Shown piece after piece: positions 28,991 to 37,490 of a DNA stretch of 45,971 bases. The notes below the pieces were generated by a model that had not been told where the DNA came from, searched no databases, and worked only from the letters and a program-made list of their open reading frames with translations. The stretch covers positions 1-45,971 of the forward strand of contig MPUH01000561.1 in assembly GCA_001970955.1 (NCBI GenBank), written 5' to 3'. Position 1 is the stretch's first letter; the number at the start of each line of letters is the position of its first letter. The position numbers were made by a program, and so were the translations under genes. This DNA comes from Stentor coeruleus. Taxonomy: Eukaryota; Ciliophora; Heterotrichea; Heterotrichida; Stentoridae.

Positions 28991-29934
28991 TAATTATTCT
29001 TAACCATATTAGAAACAAGCCTTATTAGCCTGACTATTGAAAGATTTATGAGTGTAGCTCAATTGAGTGAGCATGGTTTGCTATAAGGAGGTGAAGAGTT
29101 ATTTTTTTGTTAGAAATCGTATGCTAACTAGATGTGGAAGTTTAGAAATAGAAGGATTTTGAAGCTGTGTAGCAAGTTGACGATGAATTGGTTTTGGCTT
29201 GGAAAATTTTATAGGCGTGAAATTGATTTTTTTTTTGATTAAAGTTATAACTTGTTGCGAGATAAGTATTTGGTTATAATATTAGAAGTTTGATTTCATT
29301 TGGAAAATATAAAAGGATTTTTGCTGTGCGAAAGTTTCAAGTATTTGCAGGGATCTAATATAAAATATGATCTTTTGAATATAATTATAACTATGGGGAA
29401 TGATAGCGTAGGCTATATATCTAATGAGGATTTAAACCATGAAGAGCTAGAGTGGTAAAAAGGAAAATATAGCATCAGAAACTGAATACAAAGAAAGGCA
29501 GCAAGTGATGATGTTTTAAAGATTTTTACAGGGATAAAATGAGAGCTGCTCAAAATGCTAGGACATATAAAAGAAACAGTTAGAGTATCTGTTTTTTAAC
29601 TAAGCAATTTATTAAAAAATCATATAGTATCCTAATCTTTTCCTAAAATCTAATTTAATTTTTTTCAATCTAAATTTCCTAATCCAGAAGCAATCCTTTA
29701 GAATCCAACTAAACTCCATCAATTATATTTGCCTCTTTAATATATCTAGTTCTTTATCCCTTAAATATCATCTTCAATGCCCGTTAACTATTTTCAAAAA
29801 TCCCTATAAAAAAAAAACTTTTCTTATTGTAATGTTAAAAAATAGCATTCCATCATATCATTTTCTTTTAAAGTCGCTTTAAAAAGTATAAGTTTAAGAC
29901 CTAATTTAAGAGCTAACCTATAAGGAAAATAAAC
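28991..29934. other. intergenic gap with a possible decayed frame
   Basis: The plus-strand frame 29294-29599 has 101 codons and only three internal stops (TAA, TGA, TGA). It contains an ATG at 29393 (MGNDSVGYISNEDLNHEEL...). A GTAAAAAGGAAAATATAG 18-mer at the first stop resembles an intron but is too long, and its removal does not clear the next stop. Possibly a gene relic. The rest is AT-rich. Confidence 0.4.
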
Positions 29935-30249
29935 ATGGCTATAATAAATATGAGCTTCCAAACAACTGATTCAAAGAAAGAAGAGTTCCGTAAATACCTT
30001 GAAAAAAGTGGAGTTATTGACCAACTCACACGTGTCCTAGTCGGCTTATATGAAGAACCTGAAAAACCCTCAAACGCTATTGAGTAATAACTAAGCAGCT
30101 TTGTAAAGCGCTACTTGGGAAGTCCCGCAGATATTGACGTTGAAACTTTGAGATCAGAATACGAAGCTATAAAAGAAAGAAATGCTTTCCTCGAGAGAGA
30201 AGTTGCAGAACTCAAAGAAGAAATAGAAAAACTTAGAGGAGGCGATTAG
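29935..30249 (+). CDS. MYCBP: MYCBP/AMY-1 homolog (ciliary FAP174 type), intron-split
   Basis: 99 aa after removing one 15-nt intron (30084-30098). The human protein has 103. Residues SKKEEFRKYLEKSGVIDQL, VLVGLYEEPEKPSNAI and, after the splice, DFVKRYLGSPADIDVE align with MYCBP, and the C-terminal coiled coil ends ..EIEKLRGGD. Exon 1 is cut off by a TAA inside the intron, so a plain frame search misses the gene. MYCBP binds AKAPs and MYC in animals. Its algal homolog FAP174 is part of the central-pair C2 projection of cilia, and that is the likely role here by inference. The start may be Met1 or Met6. Confidence 0.93.
30084..30098 (+). other. 15-nt intron in the MYCBP gene
   Basis: GTAATAACTAAGCAG, phase 2. 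In-frame TAA at the 5' splice site. The joined exons match the conserved NAIDFVKRYLG junction. Confidence 0.95.
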
Positions 30250-30751
30250 ATAGAATAATTAGTAATATTCTCTTAATAGTTTTATTTCTAAAATTATCAA
30301 TAAGTTGTTTTATTCATCTGAATTTTAAATATTGGAACCTTGATAAAATTTTAAAATATATCTTAGTTAAAATATTTTATGCTTCATGTTCCAATTCTTT
30401 CGCTTCTTCTTAAAGTTTAATACAAGATAATTGCAAATTCGAAAATAGTTGCTCGATTTTTGTTAAATCCTTTGGGTATTTGCAGAATCCATTATTACAA
30501 GGAGATCTTTTCCTAATTATAAAATCCCATCAATTCACTAAAGATCATGGAAGTTATGCGTTTGTAAATAACTGGAAAGTTTATTATTATCAATGTAAGC
30601 ACACACTTTATTAGGAAGCTTTCTATTATTTTCTTATATATAACAATTTTTAATATGCTTTAAAACCATTTAGCAACTCATTTTCTATCATAATCAGCTT
30701 CCTATTAATTATACAAATTATCAATGCTCTATTTTGAAAGCTATAAATTAA
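30250..30751. other. intergenic gap of 0.5 kb
   Basis: Between two plus-strand genes. AT-rich. I see no frame, RNA or repeat that I can support. Confidence 0.55.
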
Positions 30752-31597
30752 ATGTGGAGAATTGGGGCAGCCTTAGGAATAACCGGTGCCGCTTCAGCAA
30801 ATTACCTTTTACATAAAAATGAGAACACTGGAAGATACCAACTTCTAATCATTCCTGAGTTTATTTTAGACATGCTTTGTAAAGTAGCCAAAGCGCAGCT
30901 AGAAAAAAATCAAGCCATTATTGAGCATGACAAGAAAGTTTATCAATGCATATCTGAAATATCTTCTACGATAACCCAGCATATTGATTCAAAAAAAACT
31001 TGGAACTTGACAGTTATAGATAGCAAAGTGGTAAATGCATGTGCTTTATCAGATGGTTCTATATATGTTTACACAGGACTTGTTGATTTGGTTGAAGAAC
31101 CAGAAGAGCTTGCGTTTATAATGTGTCACGAGCTTTCTCATGTAATTTTGAATCATACTGCTGAAAAAGTTAGTGTTAGGATTTTTGTATATCTTTTATG
31201 GCAGCTTGTTATTTTTTACTTTATTGGCGGAGATTTAGATTTATCTTTTATCAAAGATCTTCTTGTAAACCTTCCTCTATCACGTGCTGCTGAAACTGAA
31301 GCTGATATACAAGGACTTAAACTCATGTATAAAGCAGGGTTTGGGGTTCAGGGTGCTGTTGAGATGATGAAAAAATTCAAGGAACTTGACATGGAAGGGT
31401 CATCAGCTTTGCTTGCAACACATCCTCTTTCAAAAGATAGATCTGAAGTACTAAAATCTGAGATAAAGAAAATAGGTGAAAATAGCAGCAAAGTAGTTGA
31501 AAATTTGAAAATCAGAAAGCTTTTTAAGGATGCTAAGTCAGAAATAAAAGAAAATAAAGAAAGCAAAGAGGAAATATTACAGACAAGTCCAGCATAA
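30752..31597 (+). CDS. OMA1: OMA1-like M48 metalloprotease
   Basis: 281 aa. The zinc motif HELSH (H126, E127, H130) and the third-ligand segment ETEAD (E181) define the M48 family. The order NTGRYQLLIIPE, ..ACALSDGSIYVYTGL, HELSHVILNHTAEK, ..ATHPLSKDR is that of OMA1-type enzymes. A short N-terminal stretch (MWRIGAALGITGAASANYLL) could be a mitochondrial or membrane leader, and a hydrophobic segment (IFVYLLWQLVIFYFIGG) follows the active site. In other organisms OMA1 is an inner-membrane protease that responds to mitochondrial stress. The function is inferred from motifs and the family is clear. Confidence 0.92.
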   Translation: MWRIGAALGITGAASANYLLHKNENTGRYQLLIIPEFILDMLCKVAKAQLEKNQAIIEHDKKVYQCISEISSTITQHIDSKKTWNLTVIDSKVVNACALSDGSIYVYTGLVDLVEEPEELAFIMCHELSHVILNHTAEKVSVRIFVYLLWQLVIFYFIGGDLDLSFIKDLLVNLPLSRAAETEADIQGLKLMYKAGFGVQGAVEMMKKFKELDMEGSSALLATHPLSKDRSEVLKSEIKKIGENSSKVVENLKIRKLFKDAKSEIKENKESKEEILQTSPA

Positions 31598-31660
31598 GAT
31601 TAGTAATTAGTATAGTTTGGGTATTTTTCTATGTATAGTTCATAAATATTGCTTATTTTA

Positions 31661-32364
31661 ATAATCTATATAAATGCAGAGTGCATTAATAAAGTAGATG
31701 ATTTTGAAAGTAAAAACTGCATAATATGTTTTCTGCCTTTTATGCTTCCTATAAGCAAATTTTCATGTGATCATATTTATTGTTTAGAATGATGTAAATT
31801 TCATAATGCATGTGCTTTATGTAGCCAAGCAATCCACACAGGCTTTGAGATCAATGAAGTGACTCAATAAAAGAGATTATTTTCGAATGTAAAAGGCTAT
31901 GTCTTTAGACATAAAAATATATAAACAATTTTATATGAAGAAACCTTATCACAATTAAAAATATTTCTTGTAATATAGGCTTTTAGACTACTAGATCACG
32001 GATATTTCAAACAGGAAATCGCTAAACTCTTGCGTCTTGCTACGAATTTGAAATTTCCAGTATCAAGCAAAGGAATTCTAAAGGCATGCCATATGAATGG
32101 AGAACTTTGCAAGGTATCAGATCAAGACTAGAAACCTTAAAACTTGAAAACGAAAGCTTTATTAGGTTCATACCAGAAACCTTACTAGATGAAATCTATT
32201 GCTTAAATGAAGATATCAACAACTTAAAAATCGGTATTGTCTCAAGAAAATCAAGAGATATAATATNATATCAACAACTTAAAAATCGGTATTGTCTCAA
32301 GAAAATCAAGAGATATAATATTATGATGACTACTCAGACGAGGATTACGACTAAAGCTTTCTAA
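31661..32364 (+). pseudogene. decayed RING-finger gene
   Basis: One plus-strand frame carries a RING-like pattern: CIIC at 31718-31729, then SCDHIYCLE, a TGA at 31790-31792, and CKFHNACALC. Farther on the same frame stays protein-like (LLDHGYFKQEIAKLLRL, KFPVSSKGILKAC) but is cut by TAA, TAA, TAG and TAG, then a shift is needed to continue in LETLKLENESFIRF and an acidic end (YYDDYSDEDYD). No 15-nt intron fitting the consensus removes the stops. It may be a dead ubiquitin-ligase-like gene. Unusual introns or sequencing faults cannot be excluded. The 54-bp N duplication lies inside its 3' part. Confidence 0.5.
32213..32321. repeat. 54-bp duplication around a single N (assembly join)
   Basis: 32213-32266 and 32268-32321 are identical, with the N at 32267. 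This fits two contig ends joined without merging. Confidence 0.92.
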
Positions 32365-32444
32365 CTTACTGTAAGGTTTCTAGCCTTGCGAAATTTTTTA
32401 TTTTATAGAAAATCTTATTATAAATAGTAAATAAACTAGCTTAT

Positions 32445-33350
32445 TTAAACTCCACCGATTTCAGCTAAAAGCTTATTCACTCTAATTTCAGGGTTTTCCA
32501 TAGCAAGATCAATTTCTCCAGCATTTTCTACAGCTTTTCTCAGTTCCTTTGTAGTCTCTTTTGTCTTAATCAATGCTAAATCCAAGCACTGGAAAATTAC
32601 CTCTTCCTTCAAAGCTGCAGCACCACTTTTCTGCAAAGCTAAAATGTCTCCATATACATTCATACAAATAACCACTTTGCCTTCAAGTACTGCTTCTTCT
32701 TTGATCTCAGGGTCTAAAATAGCAATTTGCCCTTTAAGAAACCCAAAAGTTACACTTATTGCTAAAAAATGCAAACTTAATGGTTTGAGCACAGGCAAAA
32801 GCTCAATAGTTTTATCAGGATTGATCTTTACATCATGAACCCTTGCATGCATTAGCGCCAATACTGAAGCTTGTGTGCATAAATCAATAAGATTACCATG
32901 GTGGGCTAGTATATGCATATGGACTGTTACATTCCAGCAGTGTTTTCCTGAGACAATACATAAGCTTTCAGTGTTTAAAGCTCGGGATTTTTTAATACTT
33001 TTTTCAAGTACCCTTTCAATTTCAGCCGAAAGCTCGTTTCTAAACCTCTTGTGTCGCTGAACCAAATTAGTACCCAGAAGAGTTTCAAAGTTCGGATGGG
33101 CCATAGGGAGGAATTCAACATTAAAGGTCAAAAAACCTTCATTTGGCCGGTCTGTATAAGGGGAGTCGATAAAAATATCCACAGCACAAAGGACTAAACT
33201 ATCTCCAAGGCTCACTTCAACTTGGCCACGAGTTTTTGTGAAGTTTATAGTGAGTTTACGGCAATCAAAAAGTCCTCGGCCATCCATTCTAATCCCTTTG
33301 TTTGCAGCTTCTAAGACAAAAGCTTTTTCATTATTGCTCAGGACTTCCAT
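32445..33350 (-). CDS. EXOSC9: exosome complex subunit RRP45 (EXOSC9, RNase PH-like)
   Basis: 301 aa. RNase PH-like fold: GIRMDGRGLFDCRKLTINF, QVEVSLGDSLVLCAV, EGFLTFNVEFLPMAHPNFE, then ALNTESLCIVSGKHCWNV and HGNLIDLCTQASVLAL. These match RRP45 (the ..DTESLCVVAGEKVW.. block of EXOSC9) better than RRP42 or RRP43. In the eukaryotic exosome this subunit is catalytically inactive and helps form the six-member ring that channels RNA to Rrp44 or Rrp6. The animal protein has a long acidic tail that is absent here. The AMMECR1 gene ends 33 bp upstream. No intron. Confidence 0.93.
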   Translation of the reverse strand: MEVLSNNEKAFVLEAANKGIRMDGRGLFDCRKLTINFTKTRGQVEVSLGDSLVLCAVDIFIDSPYTDRPNEGFLTFNVEFLPMAHPNFETLLGTNLVQRHKRFRNELSAEIERVLEKSIKKSRALNTESLCIVSGKHCWNVTVHMHILAHHGNLIDLCTQASVLALMHARVHDVKINPDKTIELLPVLKPLSLHFLAISVTFGFLKGQIAILDPEIKEEAVLEGKVVICMNVYGDILALQKSGAAALKEEVIFQCLDLALIKTKETTKELRKAVENAGEIDLAMENPEIRVNKLLAEIGGV

Positions 33351-33383
33351 TTACATATATTTTCCCAACTTACTATAAACTAG

Positions 33384-34031
33384 TTAATTCCCAGTCCTTT
33401 CTCTAATATATTTTAAGAACTCAGCATGGCTCATGCTTAATTTTGAACTCTCGTATGTCTTCACTTTAAGATTAGGTCTGACTTCTCTGACTATATCTTC
33501 AGGTGGACGGTTTGGGTTACTTGGTTTGTAGCCTGCTTTTTTAAACAGGTAGACAAGAGTTGTTGCTTGGTCCCAGCCTTGCTCACTAGCTACTTCAGGT
33601 AAAAAAGTCCCTGAATAGTTGCGACCTGCCATACGAAACTCAATTTCAATACCGTGACGACCAACTTCCCAGGCTAAGGGGTCTTGAATAGGAGTAAAGT
33701 TTGTCAATAGAGACACAGCGACTTGCAGATGCTGCACTTCGTTTAAGGTTATTGGAGAAAAACGTGTATCGTTTAGAGCTGAGACTAGTGCGTATCTGGG
33801 TAATAAAGAACCGACTTCACTCGATTGATCAAATGTTCCTATACAACCTCGAAGATCCTTGTCAGCGCCAATGGTCCATGTGACGAATAATGGACAGCAT
33901 ATCGACACTTGCGGCTCATCAGCGAACAGTCTTTCAACTGGAATCTCAGTGTCTTCTTTTTTCAAATTTGAAATCAGCACCTCAAAGCAAGCTGCACACA
34001 TAGCTTTTGTGGCTTGGACTGCGTTCTCCAT
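33384..34031 (-). CDS. AMMECR1: AMMECR1-domain protein
   Basis: 215 aa, a whole AMMECR1 domain. The invariant LRGCIGTF is at 60-67. Other conserved blocks are SALNDTRFSPIT, VSLLTNF, WEVGRHGIEIEF and TFLPEVASEQGW, and the C-terminal KLSMSHAEFLKYI matches the animal ..KMTMSYAEYL. The domain is universal in eukaryotes and archaea. Its biochemical role is unsettled, with proposed links to transcription, translation or MEMO1-like pathways. The gene lies head to tail with RRP45 and MPV17-like genes on the same strand, with short gaps. No intron. Confidence 0.95.
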   Translation of the reverse strand: MENAVQATKAMCAACFEVLISNLKKEDTEIPVERLFADEPQVSICCPLFVTWTIGADKDLRGCIGTFDQSSEVGSLLPRYALVSALNDTRFSPITLNEVQHLQVAVSLLTNFTPIQDPLAWEVGRHGIEIEFRMAGRNYSGTFLPEVASEQGWDQATTLVYLFKKAGYKPSNPNRPPEDIVREVRPNLKVKTYESSKLSMSHAEFLKYIRERTGN

Positions 34032-34139
34032 AGTTATTTATATAAATCACCTTCTGTAATTCCATAAATCTTAAAATCCAAAATTTTAACTTTCAAAACA
34101 TAATTCAAATACAAAAAGCCAATTTTTTTACAAGATATA

Positions 34140-34801
34140 CTAAGTTTTTTTCAATGAATTATGGGTTGCAAAGGACATGAAAATGTCCCACACCAAACTT
34201 GATGCACAGAAAAATGGAACTCTATACTTAGATGGGATATTGTAAAAGCAAATAACTGATGTCGGGATATAAAAAGCTAAGGAGTCCACATAAGTAACTG
34301 AATAGTCTTTGCTAATTTTTTCACTAAGTGACTGTGTAGAGTTTTCAAGCTTATTTGTCCAAGTCATGAAAAGCAGCAAATCAAAAGGAGCAAATAATCC
34401 AACAAACCCTTTTAAAATATACAATTTTCATATAAAATCATTTANGAGTTTTCAAGCTTATTTGTCCAAGTCATGAAAAGCAGCAAATCAAAAGGAGCAA
34501 ATAATCCAACGTCGACTGTGGTTTTTACCAGAGCATTTTTCAATGTCCGTTTAGTCCCGAAAGACCTCTCAAGGAAATTCAGCCAGAAATGTCCCCCAAT
34601 AACAGCTTCAACCAAGCCATAACTACAAAATACTTTTGATCTCTCGTGACTAAACTCAGATTTTTCTATAACTTTCTGACAGATAAAATCTCCAAAATAG
34701 CTAAAAACAACTCCAGTCAAAGCTCTAAATATATCTTACTTAGTCAACAAAGGCCATTGGTCCAAATTCTTGATATAGCTTTTCCATAGGAAACTTAGCA
34801 T
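34140..34801 (-). CDS. MPV17/PMP22-family membrane protein, split by an assembly join
   Basis: 179 aa once one copy of the duplicated 65 bp (and a 41-bp tail plus N) is removed and a 15-nt intron (34725-34739) is spliced. The start is MLSFLWKSYIKNLDQWP at 34799-34801, the typical MPV17 opening (LW..Y...L..~P..T.A..). The first exon joins LLTK to ALTGVVFSYFGDFICQK. Later blocks are FWLNFLERSFG, DVGLFAPFDLLLF and VWDIFMSFATHN, which form the four-helix membrane core. MPV17 family members sit in inner mitochondrial or peroxisomal membranes, and I cannot tell which. The break is technical, not biological. Confidence 0.93.
34339..34510. repeat. 65-bp duplication with 41-bp tail and N (assembly join)
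   Basis: 34339-34403 and 34446-34510 are identical. Between them lie 41 bases with no match elsewhere in the window (34404-34444) and the N at 34445. The left contig apparently ends in a foreign or divergent tail. The right copy alone fits the MPV17 reading frame (DVGLFAP). Confidence 0.9.
34725..34739 (-). other. 15-nt intron in the MPV17-like gene
   Basis: Sense-strand GTAAGATATATTTAG, phase 2. In-frame TAA at the 5' splice site. Removal joins the conserved LLTKALTG block. Confidence 0.95.
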
Positions 34802-34878
34802 CAGTATATTACTATTAAACCATAAAAATCTATATGAAAATACACCTTTTTAAACCTAAACTTTTGTAAAGCGCATAT

Positions 34879-35691
34879 TTATCCTAACCTCCTTTTCTTA
34901 AGCAAAGCACACGCTCTTCTAAACTTCCTCGACCAATCCATAGCTTTTGATGGAGCTACAGCGTTTATAAGCTTTGGGGGGATTTTACCTTTAACATCAT
35001 TCTGTGATATAAAATAAAGTTCAACTCCTCCTTCAACACTTTTTATATAATATCCTGATATTATAGTATTAGCTCTAACCCATCCTTCTGGAACAGGAAT
35101 ATCATCTCTTTCTGCACTCCAATAAACAATCAAAATCCCATTATCATCTTTCCTATATTTCCTATGTTGTATAAATTCACGGTTTGATACTATTGATGGG
35201 AAAGGACTGGCAGCATAGAAATAAATCATGTCACTGTTTTCAGAGTATTTTTCTATCACCTTAAAGTCTTGTAAAACATTGTCCCATTCCCTACGAAATC
35301 CTCCATCCCAAATAGCGAAAAGTGCATCATCAGGGGTTGTGTCGTTTACAAGGATTGTTGCTTTGATTATGGCTACAGGGGAAAACTCTGTAATTTTTTT
35401 GTATACTTTGAAATCAGGGTTTTCTTTGACTATATCCCAGCCCTCAGAAGTTCCTTCAGTCATGAGGATTTCGAATTCTTCAAATTTATCTAAAGGGTTT
35501 AGCTTTGAGAGTTTATGTTCTTCGAGAGGGGATTTAGATTCTTCATGGATTTGTTGAGGATTTGGTGATGGGCGTGAAAAGGGTTCTTTGCTTTGGATTG
35601 ATTTACGGATTTTTAAGTAGGAGTAGATGACGAAAGCACCGACAAATACCCCTCCGCTTACTAAGAAAAGGGTTTTTCGGGTTACTTTCAT
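34879..35691 (-). CDS. START-domain lipid-transfer protein with N-terminal anchor
   Basis: 270 aa. Residues 7-26 (TLFLVSGGVFVGAFVIYSYL) form one membrane anchor, followed by a disordered linker. The START domain covers about 68-268: EGWDIVKENPDFKVYKK, then FSPVAIIKATILVNDTTP, RREWDN, the strand run around FPSIVSNREF and the YWSAERDDIPVPEGWVR segment. The last helix is SRKFRRACALLKKRR. START domains carry a phospholipid or sterol in a closed cavity. The PC-TP/STARD7-like pattern suggests a phospholipid, but I cannot prove the ligand. The anchor implies transfer between close membranes. No intron. Confidence 0.92.
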   Translation of the reverse strand: MKVTRKTLFLVSGGVFVGAFVIYSYLKIRKSIQSKEPFSRPSPNPQQIHEESKSPLEEHKLSKLNPLDKFEEFEILMTEGTSEGWDIVKENPDFKVYKKITEFSPVAIIKATILVNDTTPDDALFAIWDGGFRREWDNVLQDFKVIEKYSENSDMIYFYAASPFPSIVSNREFIQHRKYRKDDNGILIVYWSAERDDIPVPEGWVRANTIISGYYIKSVEGGVELYFISQNDVKGKIPPKLINAVAPSKAMDWSRKFRRACALLKKRRLG

Positions 35692-37490
35692 TATATTACT
35701 GAGATTGAGAAAGGTTTTATGGAAAATAAATATAATATTTTAAGGTATGTAAAGAGGAATATAGGAGTTTATATTTAAAATATGTGAAAATTTAGTTTAA
35801 TGAAGAGTTTATTGGCTGTAAAGGTTAAATTTAGGATAATTTTAGTATTCGATTATAGCAAATAGAAATTATTTAGATGGTTTGAGGACAAGGCAAGATT
35901 TAAATTGATTGCTTTTAGGGACAAATTAGGTGAAAAATAAGCACTTATGTAATATGCTTATGAAAGAATAAGATTAATGATATATTATTATTAATTAAGT
36001 GAGGTTTAGATACACATAAAATATTATAGGGTATTAATAAAATTTTTTAATCTTATCCTGATTATCACAAATTGTTATTTCATCCTGAAAAATATTTATT
36101 GTAAAAATTCTAAATATATCTGAAGCAGCAGTTTGTAATATCGCAACATAAAATCTTATATCAAATGCATAAATAATAATTTGAACAATACAAAAACATT
36201 TAAATTTTGTTTGAAATTTCTAAATCCATGCTAATTAAAACTCTTTTATTACTAACTGAGGTATATATTTAAAATTCTTTTATATAAATTCCTTATGAAA
36301 TTAAAATTTTAAGCTTTAATTTTGGTATATAAATTAATATTTTTGTTGTTGTAGAATACTGCAAGTAGTTATAGATTTTCATATTTTTATTGCTAAATGT
36401 TCTCTAGAGAAATTATTGAACAACTAATAGAGAAAAAAGAAGTATAAAGAAAGATAATATTATATTGAACAAATTAAAAACACTAGAATAAAGCAGAGTG
36501 ATTTGGAAAGAGTTGCATCACGGGTGATAAATACTTTATTATAACTTATTTTATTAAAACTCCACAATAGTTTAAAACTATAATAATATTATAACAGTAA
36601 GTTACTAGCAAGTAGTTAACCTTAATCTGATATGATTTTTATATGGGATTCAGACTATTAAATTCTTAAATCATTAAAGTATGATTAGAATTCTTAAGAT
36701 AATTAAATCTTTAAAAGCAAGCCTTATTTAAAATTAAAATATAGCATATAGTTGAATAGTGAAATTTAATAAAATTGCTTGCTCCTTAATTTATTTAAAA
36801 ATTATAAAATCATTTGACTGTTCATCATATAATTTATCAATATGACCTTTTAAAATTTATCAAAAAATATGCTTTTAGTAAATCTTAAAATTATGAAATT
36901 AGGATTCACCATTTAATATGCTGTAAGTCGCTACTAAATTAGTAATATTTCAATATTTTATTTAATATAAAATTTAGATTCATTTTCCATGATCAGGAAA
37001 AAATCAATTATAAATTACTATAAAGAAGCATGGGTTTTAACTTTCAAAACTTGAGCAATGACTTTCTAATAAAATAAGTAATAGCATTCTTATTTAATAA
37101 TATCATTCTCACTTAAGTGCACCCCCTAAAAAATCATGTCTAAAAGCAATCATTATTTCCCAAAAATAACTAAGCATATCTTAATAAATTTTGATAAAAC
37201 TAACTTATCATCCACTTTAAAATTAGATTAAAAACATATTATTTTCTAAATTTAAAAATCTAATAACTTCTATATACACATTTTCTTAAATAATATTTTT
37301 AATTTCATCTGTAAATTCCTTTCAATCGGCATATATTTTACAACTTTGAAATATTATTAAAATCTTGTTTAGTAATATTAAAAACTTATATTATTTTAAC
37401 TTAATTTAATATTTTACAACTTTGGAATATCATTAAAATCTTGTTTAGTAATAAAAAAAACTTATATTCTTTTAACTTAATTCAATATAA
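35692..37490. other. largest gap (1.8 kb), divergent promoters
   Basis: Very AT-rich, between the divergent START and kelch genes. No frame or RNA gene is supported. It ends in the 2 x 76-bp imperfect repeat just upstream of the kelch start. It could hold promoters or a replication-related region, but nothing in the sequence shows this. Confidence 0.55.
37335..37486. repeat. 2 x 76-bp imperfect tandem repeat upstream of the kelch gene
   Basis: Copies at 37335-37410 and 37411-37486 share most bases, with a handful of substitutions (GAAATATTATT versus GGAATATCATT). Copy two ends five bases before the kelch ATG, so part of the repeat is 5' UTR or promoter. Confidence 0.9.

Noticed and set aside
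31860..31874. GTGACTCAATAAAAG as an intron in the RING relic
   Set aside because: Position 10 is T and position 13 is A; the other stops would remain anyway.
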